The notes under the pieces were generated by a model. That model was not told where the DNA came from. It saw only the letters and a program-made list of their open reading frames with translations, and made no database searches. A stretch of DNA of 59,249 bases from Phenylobacterium sp. (GTDB lineage Bacteria; Pseudomonadota; Alphaproteobacteria; Caulobacterales; Caulobacteraceae): contig NZ_JAUYOJ010000141.1 in assembly GCF_030697925.1 (NCBI RefSeq), positions 1 through 59,249 of the forward strand. The letters are read 5' to 3'. Positions 38,959 to 46,225 of this stretch are shown one piece after another. The translations under genes and the position numbers were made by a program. The number at the start of each line of letters is the position of its first letter. Positions within the stretch are counted from its first letter, which is position 1.

Positions 38959-39022
38959 GGCGTCCTCCCTGGACTTTGGAGGGAGGCTAGGCGCCTGCCG
39001 TCCCGGCAGTCCAGCGCGCCCA

Positions 39023-39069
39023 ATCTTAAACCAAATGGTTTGACATGGTCCGGCCCCCTGTCGTTTGAT
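39023..39069. promoter_or_regulatory. Divergent promoter region with AAACCA-AA-TGGTTT operator
   Basis: A dyad, AAACCAAATGGTTT (39028-39041), overlaps a perfect plus-strand -35 TTGACA (39040-39045). An 18-bp spacer separates this from TTTGAT (39064-39069), giving a plausible promoter for the VOC gene. On the minus strand a TAAGAT (39028-39023) could be the -10 of the enoyl-CoA hydratase gene. The dyad would let one regulator, probably TetR-like, block both. Confidence 0.5.
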
Positions 39070-39100
39070 CCCGGCGGGCTTCCACGGCGAGGACGGACTG

Positions 39101-39493
39101 ATGACCAAGATCACCCCATTCTTGATGTTCGAGGGCGCGGCCGAGGCGGCGATGGACTTCTACGTGTCGCTGTTCCCAGGCAGCAGGATCGACGAGATCA
39201 CCCGCTACGGGGTGGAGGGACCCGGCAAGGAGGGCTCGGTGGTCCGCGCGAACTTCACCCTGGGGGACCAGAGCGTGATGTGCATCGACAGCCCGGCCCA
39301 GCACGCCTTCACCTTCACGCCGTCCTTCTCGTTCTTCGTCGACTGCGAGACCGACGAAGATCTGCAGCGCCTGATCGACGCCCTGTCGCAGGGCGGCGCG
39401 TTCCTCATGCCGCCGGACAATTATGGCTTCAGCCGCCGGTTCGCCTGGCTCAACGACCGCTTCGGCGTCTCCTGGCAGCTCAACCTGCCCTAG
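39101..39493 (+). CDS. VOC-family protein (PhnB/3-demethylubiquinone methyltransferase-like)
   Basis: 130-aa VOC protein of the PhnB type. 'ITPFLMFEGAAEAAMDFYVSLFPGSRI' at the start, 'VMCIDSPAQHAFTFTPSFSFFV' near 65, and the ending 'FSRRFAWLNDRFGVSWQLN' are typical. Such proteins are annotated as 3-demethylubiquinone-9 3-methyltransferase-like but most have no known reaction. The ATG at 39101 is chosen (GAGGA 8 nt upstream) over one at 39065. The TAG stop is the first CTAG of the hairpin repeat. Confidence 0.9.
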   Translation: MTKITPFLMFEGAAEAAMDFYVSLFPGSRIDEITRYGVEGPGKEGSVVRANFTLGDQSVMCIDSPAQHAFTFTPSFSFFVDCETDEDLQRLIDALSQGGAFLMPPDNYGFSRRFAWLNDRFGVSWQLNLP

Positions 39494-39597
39494 ACCATTT
39501 TCCGCTGAAGTGGCCACCGGTTCGGCGAAGAGAATGGTCTAAATTCAAAGAGTCTGGAGCAGTATCCGATCCAAGCGGATCGGATACTGCCCTAGGG
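39490..39597. repeat. CTAG-bounded hairpin repeat, copy 2 (two stems)
   Basis: Full-length copy in the convergent gap between the VOC and purU genes. The left stem pairs AGACCATT (39492-39499) with AATGGTCT; the core holds GTGGCCACCGGTTCGGCG. The right stem is a perfect 14-bp pair, GCAGTATCCGATCC with GGATCGGATACTGC around an AAGC loop (39559-39590). It ends in CCTAGGG. The left half matches the gyrB-adjacent element (2610-2674) in reverse orientation. It may also terminate transcription from both sides. Confidence 0.85.
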
Positions 39598-39602
39598 CCT
39601 CA

Positions 39603-40445
39603 TCAGTCCGTGAACACCACGGTCTTGGCGCCGTTCAGCAGCACCCGGTCCTCCAGCTTCCAGCGCACGGCGCGGGCCAGGACCCTGCGCTCGATGTCGC
39701 GGCCCTTGCGGATCAGGGCGGCCGGGGTGTCGCGGTGGCTGATGCGCTCGACGTCCTGCTCGATGATCGGCCCTTCGTCGAGATTGGCGGTGACGTAGTG
39801 GGCGGTGGCGCCGATCACCTTCACCCCGCGCTCATGGGCCTGGTGATAGGGCCGCGCGCCCTTGAATCCCGGCAGGAAGGAGTGGTGGATGTTGATGCAG
39901 CGCTCTTCCAGCTTGGCCGCCAGGCCCTCGGACAGCACCTGCATGTAGCGGGCGAGGACCACCAGCTCGGTCCCGGTCTCCTGGATCAGCTTCCAGATCG
40001 CCGCCTCCTGCTCCAGCTTGGTGGCGCGGCTGACCGGCAGATGGTGGAAGGGCACGCCGCGCAGGTCGAGATTGGCGTAGGTCTCGATGGGGTGGTTCGA
40101 CACCACAGCGGAGATGTCCATCGGCAGCTCGCCGCGCCGCCAGCGATAGAGCAGGTCGGCCAGACAGTGGTCCTGCTGGCTGGCCAGGATCATCACCTTC
40201 CGCCGGGCCTTCGGGTCGCGCAGGCTCCAGCGCATGGAGAAACCCTGGGCCAGGTCGCCGAAGTCGGCGCGCAGGGCGTCGAAATCGGCCCCGGGGGCGG
40301 CGAACACCACCCGCATGAAGAAGTGGCCGGTTTCCACGTCGTCATACTGCTGGGCGTCGAGGATGTTGGCCCCGCGCTCATAGAGGAAGCTGGAGACGCG
40401 GGCGACGATGCCCGGCTGGTCGGGACAGGAGAGGGTCAGGATCAT
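39603..40445 (-). CDS. purU: Formyltetrahydrofolate deformylase
   Basis: 280-aa enzyme releasing formate from 10-formyl-THF for purine synthesis and one-carbon balance. An N-terminal ACT domain (about 1-75, '[24 protein letters not shown]') is followed by the formyl-transferase domain. Catalytic motif [13 protein letters not shown] (Asn, His) is near residue 202 and the partner Asp lies in '[16 protein letters not shown]' near 230. Full length. A 68-codon membrane-protein gene ends 34 nt upstream of the ATG, so the two are likely one transcript. Confidence 0.95.
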   Translation of the reverse strand: MILTLSCPDQPGIVARVSSFLYERGANILDAQQYDDVETGHFFMRVVFAAPGADFDALRADFGDLAQGFSMRWSLRDPKARRKVMILASQQDHCLADLLYRWRRGELPMDISAVVSNHPIETYANLDLRGVPFHHLPVSRATKLEQEAAIWKLIQETGTELVVLARYMQVLSEGLAAKLEERCINIHHSFLPGFKGARPYHQAHERGVKVIGATAHYVTANLDEGPIIEQDVERISHRDTPAALIRKGRDIERRVLARAVRWKLEDRVLLNGAKTVVFTD

Positions 40446-40479
40446 GGCGCCGGCCAGAGGCGGCAAATGAAGGTCTTGG

Positions 40480-40686
40480 TCAAGCCTCGGGCGCCGACCG
40501 CATCGCGCGCTGGGGCGCCCGGTGTGCTCGGGCCCAGCGCCATGCCAGCCAGACCGCCACAAATGGCAGAGCAATCAACGGCGCAAAAAGCAGAAGCGAA
40601 GCGTGCGGATACAAGCCGCAGTCTGCCATACAGACGAGATCGCCTGCCTGCTCAATTGTCGGCGGCGACAGCGTGGTCGCTTCCAA
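40480..40686 (-). CDS. Small single-pass membrane protein
   Basis: 68-codon ORF starting at TTG (40686) with GGGAGG six bases upstream, a strong Shine-Dalgarno. The product has a hydrophobic segment '[21 protein letters not shown]' (about residues 29-49) followed by a basic tail ([11 protein letters not shown]), so the C-terminus probably faces the cytoplasm. Two cysteines (VCMADCGLY) lie just before the membrane segment. An internal ATG at residue 20 lacks an SD. Not recognised; upstream of purU on the same strand. Confidence 0.6.
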   Translation of the reverse strand: MEATTLSPPTIEQAGDLVCMADCGLYPHASLLLFAPLIALPFVAVWLAWRWARAHRAPQRAMRSAPEA

Positions 40687-40767
40687 TCAAGGCCTCCCTA
40701 CATAGTCGCCTGAGTTTGGATGTTCCCAGCTTGGATCATTCCTCAGCGACGGGCTAGGGTCCGCGCC

Positions 40768-41949
40768 ATGCCCACAGCCGAAGCCCTGGCGCCCCGCGCC
40801 ATCGACATCCTTGCCAGCCTGGTCTCGTTCGACACCACCTCGCGGCTCTCCAACCTGGCCCTGATCGAGTGGGTCGAGGCCTATCTGGACGGCCATGGGG
40901 TGGCGCACCGGCGGGTCCCGAACCACGACGGGACCAAGTCGAACCTGCTGGCCACGGTGGGGCCGGCCGTCGAGGGCGGGGTGGTGCTGTCGGGCCATAC
41001 CGACGTGGTGCCGGTGGACGGCCAGGCCTGGGTCACCGATCCCTTCGTCCTGACGCCAAAGGACGACGGGCGGATCTATGGTCGCGGGACCTGCGACATG
41101 AAGGGGTTCCTGGCTTTGGCGCTCGCCGCCGTGCCGGACCTGGTCGCCGCCAAGCCCCGGATGCCCGTGCACCTAGCCTTCTCCTATGACGAGGAGATCG
41201 GCTGCCTGGGGGCGCCGGACCTGATCGCCATGATCGCCGCCGAGCTGCCGCGCCCGGCCCTGGTGGTGGTGGGCGAACCCACCGATATGGTGGCGGTCAG
41301 CGGCCACAAGGGCATCTCCACCTTCACCGTCACGGTGACTGGCAAGGAGGCCCATTCCAGCCAGACCCATCTGGGCGTCTCGGCCATCATGGAGGCGGTG
41401 AAGCTGATGGCCTCGCTGTCGGCCCTGGCCGAGCGGCTGGAGCGGGAGGCCGATCCCGCCTCGCCCTTCGTCCCCAAGCACACGACGCTCACCATCGGCA
41501 TCCTGCACGGCGGCACGGCGGGCAACATCCTGGCGCGGGAATGCGCCTTCCAGTTCGACGTGCGCTGCCCGCCGGGCCAGGAGCCGCTGAAGATCCTCGA
41601 GCCCTTCTTCGCCGAGGTCGCGGCCGTGGATGTGGCGCTCAAGACCCGCTTTCCCGAGGCCGGGGCGAAGATCGCGCAGCGCTCCGGCACCCCGGGCATG
41701 GCGGTGGAGAAGGACGGAGCCGCCGAAGCCTTCGCCCGACGGCTGGCCGGCGACAATGGTCCGCCGCGGGTGGTGCCCTACGCCGCCGAGGCGGGGCAGT
41801 TCCAGCAGGCGGGATATTCCACGGTGATCTGCGGTCCGGGCTCCATCGACCAGGCCCACCAGGCCAACGAATACGTCGAGCGCTCGCAGATGGAGCGCGG
41901 GGCGGCCTTCATGGCTCGCCTGGTCGATTGGGCCGCACGCGGCGAATGA
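40768..41949 (+). CDS. argE: Acetylornithine deacetylase
   Basis: 393-aa M20 zinc peptidase-like enzyme that removes acetyl from N-acetylornithine in arginine synthesis. Metal-binding motifs are GVVLSGHTDVVPVDG near residue 74, 'YGRGTCDMKGF' near 107, catalytic 'YDEEIGCLGA' near 144, and the late H in SIDQAHQANEYVE near 365. The lid domain contains 'SGHKGISTFTVTVTGKEAHSSQTHLGVSAI'. The end overlaps the GT2 gene on the opposite strand by 41 nt. An ATG at 40720 in the same frame is unlikely. Confidence 0.92.
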   Translation: MPTAEALAPRAIDILASLVSFDTTSRLSNLALIEWVEAYLDGHGVAHRRVPNHDGTKSNLLATVGPAVEGGVVLSGHTDVVPVDGQAWVTDPFVLTPKDDGRIYGRGTCDMKGFLALALAAVPDLVAAKPRMPVHLAFSYDEEIGCLGAPDLIAMIAAELPRPALVVVGEPTDMVAVSGHKGISTFTVTVTGKEAHSSQTHLGVSAIMEAVKLMASLSALAERLEREADPASPFVPKHTTLTIGILHGGTAGNILARECAFQFDVRCPPGQEPLKILEPFFAEVAAVDVALKTRFPEAGAKIAQRSGTPGMAVEKDGAAEAFARRLAGDNGPPRVVPYAAEAGQFQQAGYSTVICGPGSIDQAHQANEYVERSQMERGAAFMARLVDWAARGE

Positions 41950-42949
41950 CCGGGCGGCGGCCGGTCAGGTCGCGGGGGTTCCACGTCATGGCCCGGGCGA
42001 TGGCCCAGGCGGAGACGCGGCGGCGGGCCTGGACCTCGCGGCGGCTCTTCAGGATGGTCGGCAGGCCCTTCAGCGACTCCTTGAAGGCGCGCCAGACGAT
42101 ATGGGCGTGCGGCCAGTTCTCGCGGCGCGAGGAGATATAGGCCACCGCCAGCAGGTGCAGCGGCACGACGATGGGCAGCAGCGGCCAGGGGGTGTCCTTA
42201 TAGACCCCATAGAAGCGGTTGCGCGTGCCGTGGAAGACCGCGAACTCCGACTTGCGCCCGCCGGTGGAGGCCGAGCCCACATGGCGGATCACCGCCCTGG
42301 GGGCCAGGACGGTGGGCTCCCCGGCCAGCTGCAGCCGGTACCCCAGGTCCACATCCTCGGAATAGCAGAAGAAGAACTCGTCGAACCCGCCCTGCTCCAG
42401 GAACAGCGCCCGGTCGATCATCATCGCCGCGCCGCAGGGGGAGAAGACCTCGCCCTCGGGAACCTGGTCGGGGCACTTGGAGAGGTAGCCGCCGCGATAG
42501 GGGATGCCGTAGCCGCTCATCACGTCGCCCAGCCCGTCCAGCAGGGCGGGGTCCTCGTCCATCAGCTGGCGCGAGGTGAAGGAGCGCACGGTCGGATGGC
42601 GCTGCGAGGCCGCCACCAGCTCGGCCAGCCAGTCGGGGGCGGCGAAGGCGTCGGGGTTGAGGAAGACCAGCCAGCGGCCCCGGCCTTCGCGCGCGGCCTG
42701 GTTGCCGGCGCCGGAGAAGCCGAGGTTCTCCTGGTTCTCGATCAGGCGCATGCCGGGGAATTCGCGGGCGATCGCCGCGTCGCCGGGATCGGGCGAGGCG
42801 TTGTCGATGACCAGGGCCTCAAAGTCCGTGAAGCTCTGGGCCGCCAGATGCTCCAGGCAGGTGCGCAGGGTGGGCCCCGAGTTCCAGGCGATCACGCATA
42901 CGGTGATAAGGGGCGTCTTTGCCTTGTCTTCCTGCGCGCGGTCGTCCAT
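41909..42949 (-). CDS. Family 2 glycosyltransferase (rhamnosyltransferase-like)
   Basis: 346-aa GT-A enzyme. 'ITVCVIAWNSGPTLRTCLEHLAAQ' and DNASPD near residue 50 give the N-terminal fold. 'GRGRWLVFLNPDAFAAPDWLAEL' near 89-110 supplies the NPDA metal/sugar motif common to dTDP-rhamnosyltransferases (WbbL-like). 'CYSEDVDLGYRLQLAG' near 195-205 holds the E-D-V-D acceptor motif. It diverges from rfbC, which makes a dTDP-rhamnose precursor, so rhamnose transfer onto a surface glycan or lipid is a reasonable guess. Confidence 0.9.
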   Translation of the reverse strand: MDDRAQEDKAKTPLITVCVIAWNSGPTLRTCLEHLAAQSFTDFEALVIDNASPDPGDAAIAREFPGMRLIENQENLGFSGAGNQAAREGRGRWLVFLNPDAFAAPDWLAELVAASQRHPTVRSFTSRQLMDEDPALLDGLGDVMSGYGIPYRGGYLSKCPDQVPEGEVFSPCGAAMMIDRALFLEQGGFDEFFFCYSEDVDLGYRLQLAGEPTVLAPRAVIRHVGSASTGGRKSEFAVFHGTRNRFYGVYKDTPWPLLPIVVPLHLLAVAYISSRRENWPHAHIVWRAFKESLKGLPTILKSRREVQARRRVSAWAIARAMTWNPRDLTGRRPVIRRVRPNRPGEP

Positions 42950-42981
42950 GCGGTGGCGTTTTCCAAAGCTCCCGGACCGCC

Positions 42982-43536
42982 ATGACGTCGATCACGCCGC
43001 TCTCGATCCCTGAAGTCCTGCTTATCACGCCCAAGCGTCATGGCGATGCGCGGGGATGGTTCTCCGAGACCTGGAGCCGCCGGGCCATGGAGGCCGCAGG
43101 CCTCGCCCACGATTTCGTGCAGGACAACCAGGCCTTCAGCGCCAAGGCCGGCACCGTGCGCGGCCTGCATTTCCAACAGGCCCCCCACGCCCAGGCCAAG
43201 CTGGTCCGGGTGCTGAAGGGCGCGATCTTCGATGTGGCGGTGGACATCCGCCCGGGCTCGGCGACCTACGGCCAGTGGGTGGGCGCGACGCTCACCGCCG
43301 AGGGCGGCGAGCAGATCCTGGTGCCGCGCGGCTTCGCCCACGGCTACTGCACCCTCGTCGACGACTGCGAGCTCTTCTACAAGGTGGACGGGCAGTATGC
43401 GCCGGAGACCGAGGGCGGGATCATCTGGAACGATCCGGACCTGGCCATCGACTGGGGCTTCGCGGGCGAGGCGACCCTCTCGGACAAGGACAAGGTCTTG
43501 CCCCGGCTGAAGGACATGCCGGCGGCGGCGTTCTGA
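42982..43536 (+). CDS. rfbC: dTDP-4-dehydrorhamnose 3,5-epimerase
   Basis: 184-aa cupin-fold epimerase (RmlC) of dTDP-L-rhamnose biosynthesis. Diagnostic motifs are 'RHGDARGWFSETW' near residue 19, 'TVRGLHFQQAPHAQAKLVRV' near 58-75 with the active His, and 'QILVPRGFAHGYCTL' near 115 with conserved Tyr. rmlA, rmlB and rmlD are not in the window. The gene is divergent from the GT2 gene with only 32 nt between starts. Alternative symbol rmlC. Confidence 0.93.
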   Translation: MTSITPLSIPEVLLITPKRHGDARGWFSETWSRRAMEAAGLAHDFVQDNQAFSAKAGTVRGLHFQQAPHAQAKLVRVLKGAIFDVAVDIRPGSATYGQWVGATLTAEGGEQILVPRGFAHGYCTLVDDCELFYKVDGQYAPETEGGIIWNDPDLAIDWGFAGEATLSDKDKVLPRLKDMPAAAF

Positions 43537-43538
43537 GC

Positions 43539-44360
43539 ATGAGCGAACTGGTCCGCATCCTCGACATCGAGCCCATCGACCTCGACATGTTCCGCGGGCA
43601 CACCCCGGAGGGCGAGACCCGGCGCATCTATGGCGGCCAGGTGATCGCCCAGGCCCTGACCGCGGCCTACCGCACCATCGACGGGCGCCACTGCCATTCG
43701 ATGCACGCCTATTTCATCCGGCCGGGCGACCCGAAGATCCCGATCCTGCTGAAGGTCGAGCGGGTGCGCGACGGCGGCAGTTTCGCCGTGCGGCGGGTGG
43801 TGGCTCTGCAGCATGGCCAGCAGATCTTCAACCTGGCCGCCTCCTTCCAGGTCCCCGAGACCGGGTTCGAGCACCAGATCGAGATGCCCGCCCCGCCCGG
43901 TCCCGACGGGCTGATGGACGAGGACGAGTTGCGCAAGGCCGCCGGCGACGACACCCCGCGCCGCACCTGGCCCATCGAGGTTCGCCCGGTCGATCCCATG
44001 CCGCACGGCAAGGCGCCGAAGATGGAACCGACCCAGTCGGTCTGGTTCAGGGCCCGCGAGCCGCTGCCCGCCGACGTGGCGATCAACCAGTGCGCGCTCG
44101 CCTACGCTTCCGACATGACCCTGCTGGACACCTCCCTTCGGCCGCACGAGGTGGTGTGGAGCGAGGGCCGCCTGCAGGTGGCGAGCCTCGACCACGCCCT
44201 GTGGTTCCACGAGGCCACCGACTTTTCCGACTGGCACCTCTATGTCCAGGACAGCCCCTCGGCCTCGGGCGGTCGCGGCTTCAACCGCGGCTCGATCTTC
44301 AACCGAGCCGGCAAGCTGGTGGCCTCGGCGGCGCAGGAAGCCCTGATCCGGTATCGGTAG
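43539..44360 (+). CDS. tesB: Acyl-CoA thioesterase II
   Basis: 273-aa double hot-dog thioesterase. N-terminal domain: 'FRGHTPEGETRRIYGGQVIAQALTAA' near residue 20, with the 'HSMHAYFIRPGDP..PI' strand near 55. C-terminal domain: 'CALAYASDMTLLDTSLRPHE' near 185-205 and 'VASLDHALWFHEATDFSDWHLYVQDSPSASGGRGF.RG' near 215-255, with the D...T/Q...triad. It releases free fatty acids from medium or long acyl-CoA. It starts 2 nt after the rfbC stop despite the unrelated function. A hairpin lies 23 nt after its stop. Confidence 0.95.
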   Translation: MSELVRILDIEPIDLDMFRGHTPEGETRRIYGGQVIAQALTAAYRTIDGRHCHSMHAYFIRPGDPKIPILLKVERVRDGGSFAVRRVVALQHGQQIFNLAASFQVPETGFEHQIEMPAPPGPDGLMDEDELRKAAGDDTPRRTWPIEVRPVDPMPHGKAPKMEPTQSVWFRAREPLPADVAINQCALAYASDMTLLDTSLRPHEVVWSEGRLQVASLDHALWFHEATDFSDWHLYVQDSPSASGGRGFNRGSIFNRAGKLVASAAQEALIRYR

Positions 44361-44382
44361 CCCGAAGGACGGCGGTCCGATC

Positions 44383-44418
44383 TCCTCCTCTCCACCCGCC
44401 TTCGGGGGGAGAGGAGGA
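44383..44418 (+). terminator. GC-rich hairpin after tesB
   Basis: TCCTCCTCTCC (44383-44393) pairs with GGAGAGGAGGA (44408-44418) across a 14-nt loop. It lies in the convergent gap after tesB and could terminate its transcript or be one of the dispersed hairpins. There is no clear U-run on the plus strand. Confidence 0.5.
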
Positions 44419-44443
44419 TGATCATCCCCAGGCTCCAGACATG

Positions 44444-44472
44444 AAAAGGCCCGCCGTGGGGCGGCGGGCCTT
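44444..44472 (-). terminator. Intrinsic terminator of the UrcA gene
   Basis: On the minus strand AAGGCCCGCC and GGCGGGCCTT form a perfect 10-bp stem with a 7-nt loop, ending in four T residues (44447-44444 on the plus strand as AAAA). It lies about 50 nt after the UrcA stop at 44524, the expected place for a rho-independent terminator. Confidence 0.85.
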
Positions 44473-44523
44473 GGGAGTCCGAACCTGGGGGGAGCCGGGT
44501 CCGGACGAAGCTGACAGCGGCGG

Positions 44524-44850
44524 TTAGCGGCTGGCCAGGGTGTTGGCGGCGCGCTGGGCGGCCAGGGCGGTGTTGCGGGCCGCGAACTTCTCGGCGATTT
44601 CGACCTGGACGGCTTCCATGCAGCGGGCGTTGGCGACCAGGCTGCGCTGGTTCAGCGTTTCGGCGCGGCAGAACTTGCGGGCGGCGGCCTCGGCGCGGGC
44701 GTGGAAGGCTTGGGCGCCTTCGGGGCTGAGGGTGTCGATGTCGGCGGCGCTGATGGTCACCGGGGCGGCGTGGGCGGCCGTGGCGAGGGCGGCGACCGGG
44801 ATGATGGCGAGGGCCAGCGTGGCGACGCCGGCGAGGGTGGACTTGAACAT
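44524..44850 (-). CDS. UrcA family secreted protein
   Basis: 108-aa small exported protein. The signal peptide, about 28 residues, ends in ATAAHA|AP. The mature part has the UrcA pattern: 'VTISAADIDTLSPEGAQAFHARAEAAARKFC' followed by a second Cys in 'NARCMEAVQ', probably disulfide-linked. UrcA proteins are abundant in Caulobacterales and Sphingomonadales; function is unknown. The gene is monocistronic with its own promoter element and terminator. The signal peptide resembles the 35-aa microprotein at 24342-24449. Confidence 0.88.
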   Translation of the reverse strand: MFKSTLAGVATLALAIIPVAALATAAHAAPVTISAADIDTLSPEGAQAFHARAEAAARKFCRAETLNQRSLVANARCMEAVQVEIAEKFAARNTALAAQRAANTLASR

Positions 44851-44895
44851 CTGGTTTCTCCCGTTGCTGGTCGCCGTGGCGGCCGATGACCAACG

Positions 44896-44942
44896 AGATA
44901 GACCTGTCTCGTGACGAAATCTTGTTAAGTCGGAGTAATGAC
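44896..44942 (-). promoter_or_regulatory. Promoter with shared upstream element, copy 2
   Basis: On the minus strand GTCATTAC (44942-44935), GACTTAAC (44931-44924) and TTCG (44918-44915) are followed by CTATCT at 44901-44896, about 46 nt before the UrcA ATG. This is the same order and spacing as at 24504-24550. TTAAC is also a half-site of the CtrA consensus, but the second half (TTAA seven bases away) is not present, so CtrA control is only a possibility. Confidence 0.6.
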
Positions 44943-45040
44943 GGAGATTTAAGAGTATTACAGGAAGTTCATTAACCTGGTTACATAAAGTTTACTTAGG
45001 TGACGCCGCCGCGTCACAGGCTGGCGCGGCGGCGTGATAC

Positions 45041-46192
45041 CTAGGCCTCGACCTTGAAGGTCAGGCCGGCGTTCTTCTGCAGGCGGTCGACCAGGCGGCT
45101 TCCGAGCGCCGCGCCGGGGGTCAGGACGCCGCCCGCCAGTTCGGGTGGGTCCTTGACCAGGCAGATGGCGGTCTCGGCGATCAGCTTGGAGGTCGAGCCG
45201 TAGCCGGGATCGCGGTCGCCATGGACGCTGACCTTCACCTTGCGCCCGTCCTTGGCGATCCCGATGAACACCAGGTCGTAGAAGCCGGCGTCGCGCTCGG
45301 CCTTGCTGGGGCCCTCGCCGGGCTGGGGCCCGCCTTCGGCGCTCATGGCGAAGCTGGCCGGGGCCTTGGGGTCGACCACGCTCATCTCGTCATAGACGAA
45401 GTCCGTCCCGTACGGATGGCCCATCAGGAAGTTCGAGCGGTGGACGTTCTTGGTGTTGATCGCCGCCATCATGAAGGGGCCGACCTGGGCGTCCATGTCG
45501 GGATCGTGCTCTGGCTGGTCGCCGCGCGGCTGTTCCGGGCCTTTGAAGCCGGGGGTCAGGGCGAACGGATCGGCCATCAAGGCCATCAGGCTGGGGTCCT
45601 TCATGATCGCGGCCATGGTCGCCCGGCCGCTGGCGGCCGTGCCGCCCGACAGGCCGCCCCGCATGGACCGCACCCGGCCCTTCACCCGCGGGACCGGCCC
45701 GCCCAGCTTCGCCTTGGCGGTCTCCTGGGCGAAGAACACGCCCAGCTCGAAGGGGATGGAGTCGAAGCCCGCCGAGTGCAGGATCCGCGCGCCGGTCCGC
45801 TTGGCCGTCTCGTGGTGGGTGGCGATGGTGGCGGCCATCCAGTTGGGCTCGCCCGACAGGTCCAGATAGTCGGTCCCGGCCTCGGCGCAGGCCGCGATCA
45901 GGGCGTCGCCATAGAGCTGGTAGGGCCCCACCGTCGTCAGCACCGCCTTCGCCCGCCCGACCATGGCCTTCAGCGAGGCGGCGTCGGCGGCGTCGGCGAC
46001 CACCAGGGGGGTGTCTTTGGGCGCGCCGATCTCGTCGCGGACCGCGGCCAGCTTGTCGGCGCTGCGCCCGGCCATGGCCCACTTCACCTCGCCGCCGACG
46101 CCGTAGCGTTGGGCCAGGTACTCAGCCACCAGCCTGCCGGTGAACCCGGTGGCTCCATAGACGATGATGTCGAACTCCGCGTCGCGGTTCAT
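45041..46192 (-). CDS. Saccharopine dehydrogenase-like / trans-acting enoyl reductase family protein
   Basis: 383-aa NAD(P)-binding protein. The Rossmann motif 'DIIVYGATGFTGRLVAEYLA' is at residue 8 and 'GPYQLYGDALIAACAEAGTDYLDLSGE' near 90-115. Together with the later 'GFDSIPFELGVFFA', this is the pattern of the saccharopine-dehydrogenase-fold enoyl reductases that act in mycobacterial lipid synthesis. In proteobacteria the reaction is unknown. True saccharopine dehydrogenase is unlikely. Divergent from the MFS gene. Confidence 0.87.
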   Translation of the reverse strand: MNRDAEFDIIVYGATGFTGRLVAEYLAQRYGVGGEVKWAMAGRSADKLAAVRDEIGAPKDTPLVVADAADAASLKAMVGRAKAVLTTVGPYQLYGDALIAACAEAGTDYLDLSGEPNWMAATIATHHETAKRTGARILHSAGFDSIPFELGVFFAQETAKAKLGGPVPRVKGRVRSMRGGLSGGTAASGRATMAAIMKDPSLMALMADPFALTPGFKGPEQPRGDQPEHDPDMDAQVGPFMMAAINTKNVHRSNFLMGHPYGTDFVYDEMSVVDPKAPASFAMSAEGGPQPGEGPSKAERDAGFYDLVFIGIAKDGRKVKVSVHGDRDPGYGSTSKLIAETAICLVKDPPELAGGVLTPGAALGSRLVDRLQKNAGLTFKVEA

Positions 46193-46206
46193 GGCGGTCC
46201 CCTTCG

Positions 46207-46219
46207 ATTTACATTGTAC
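46207..46219. promoter_or_regulatory. 13-bp palindromic site, copy 2
   Basis: ATTTACATTGTAC (46207-46219) contains TACA-T-TGTA and matches 38117-38129 in 11 of 13 bases on the opposite strand. It sits between the divergent reductase and MFS start codons, 15 nt upstream of the reductase ATG, a typical place for a repressor site. Confidence 0.4.
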
Positions 46220-46225
46220 GGAACC

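Noticed and set aside
44915..44942. Full CtrA site (TTAA-N7-TTAAC) before the UrcA gene
   Set aside because: Only one TTAAC half-site is present; the other half does not match, so the site is left unnamed.
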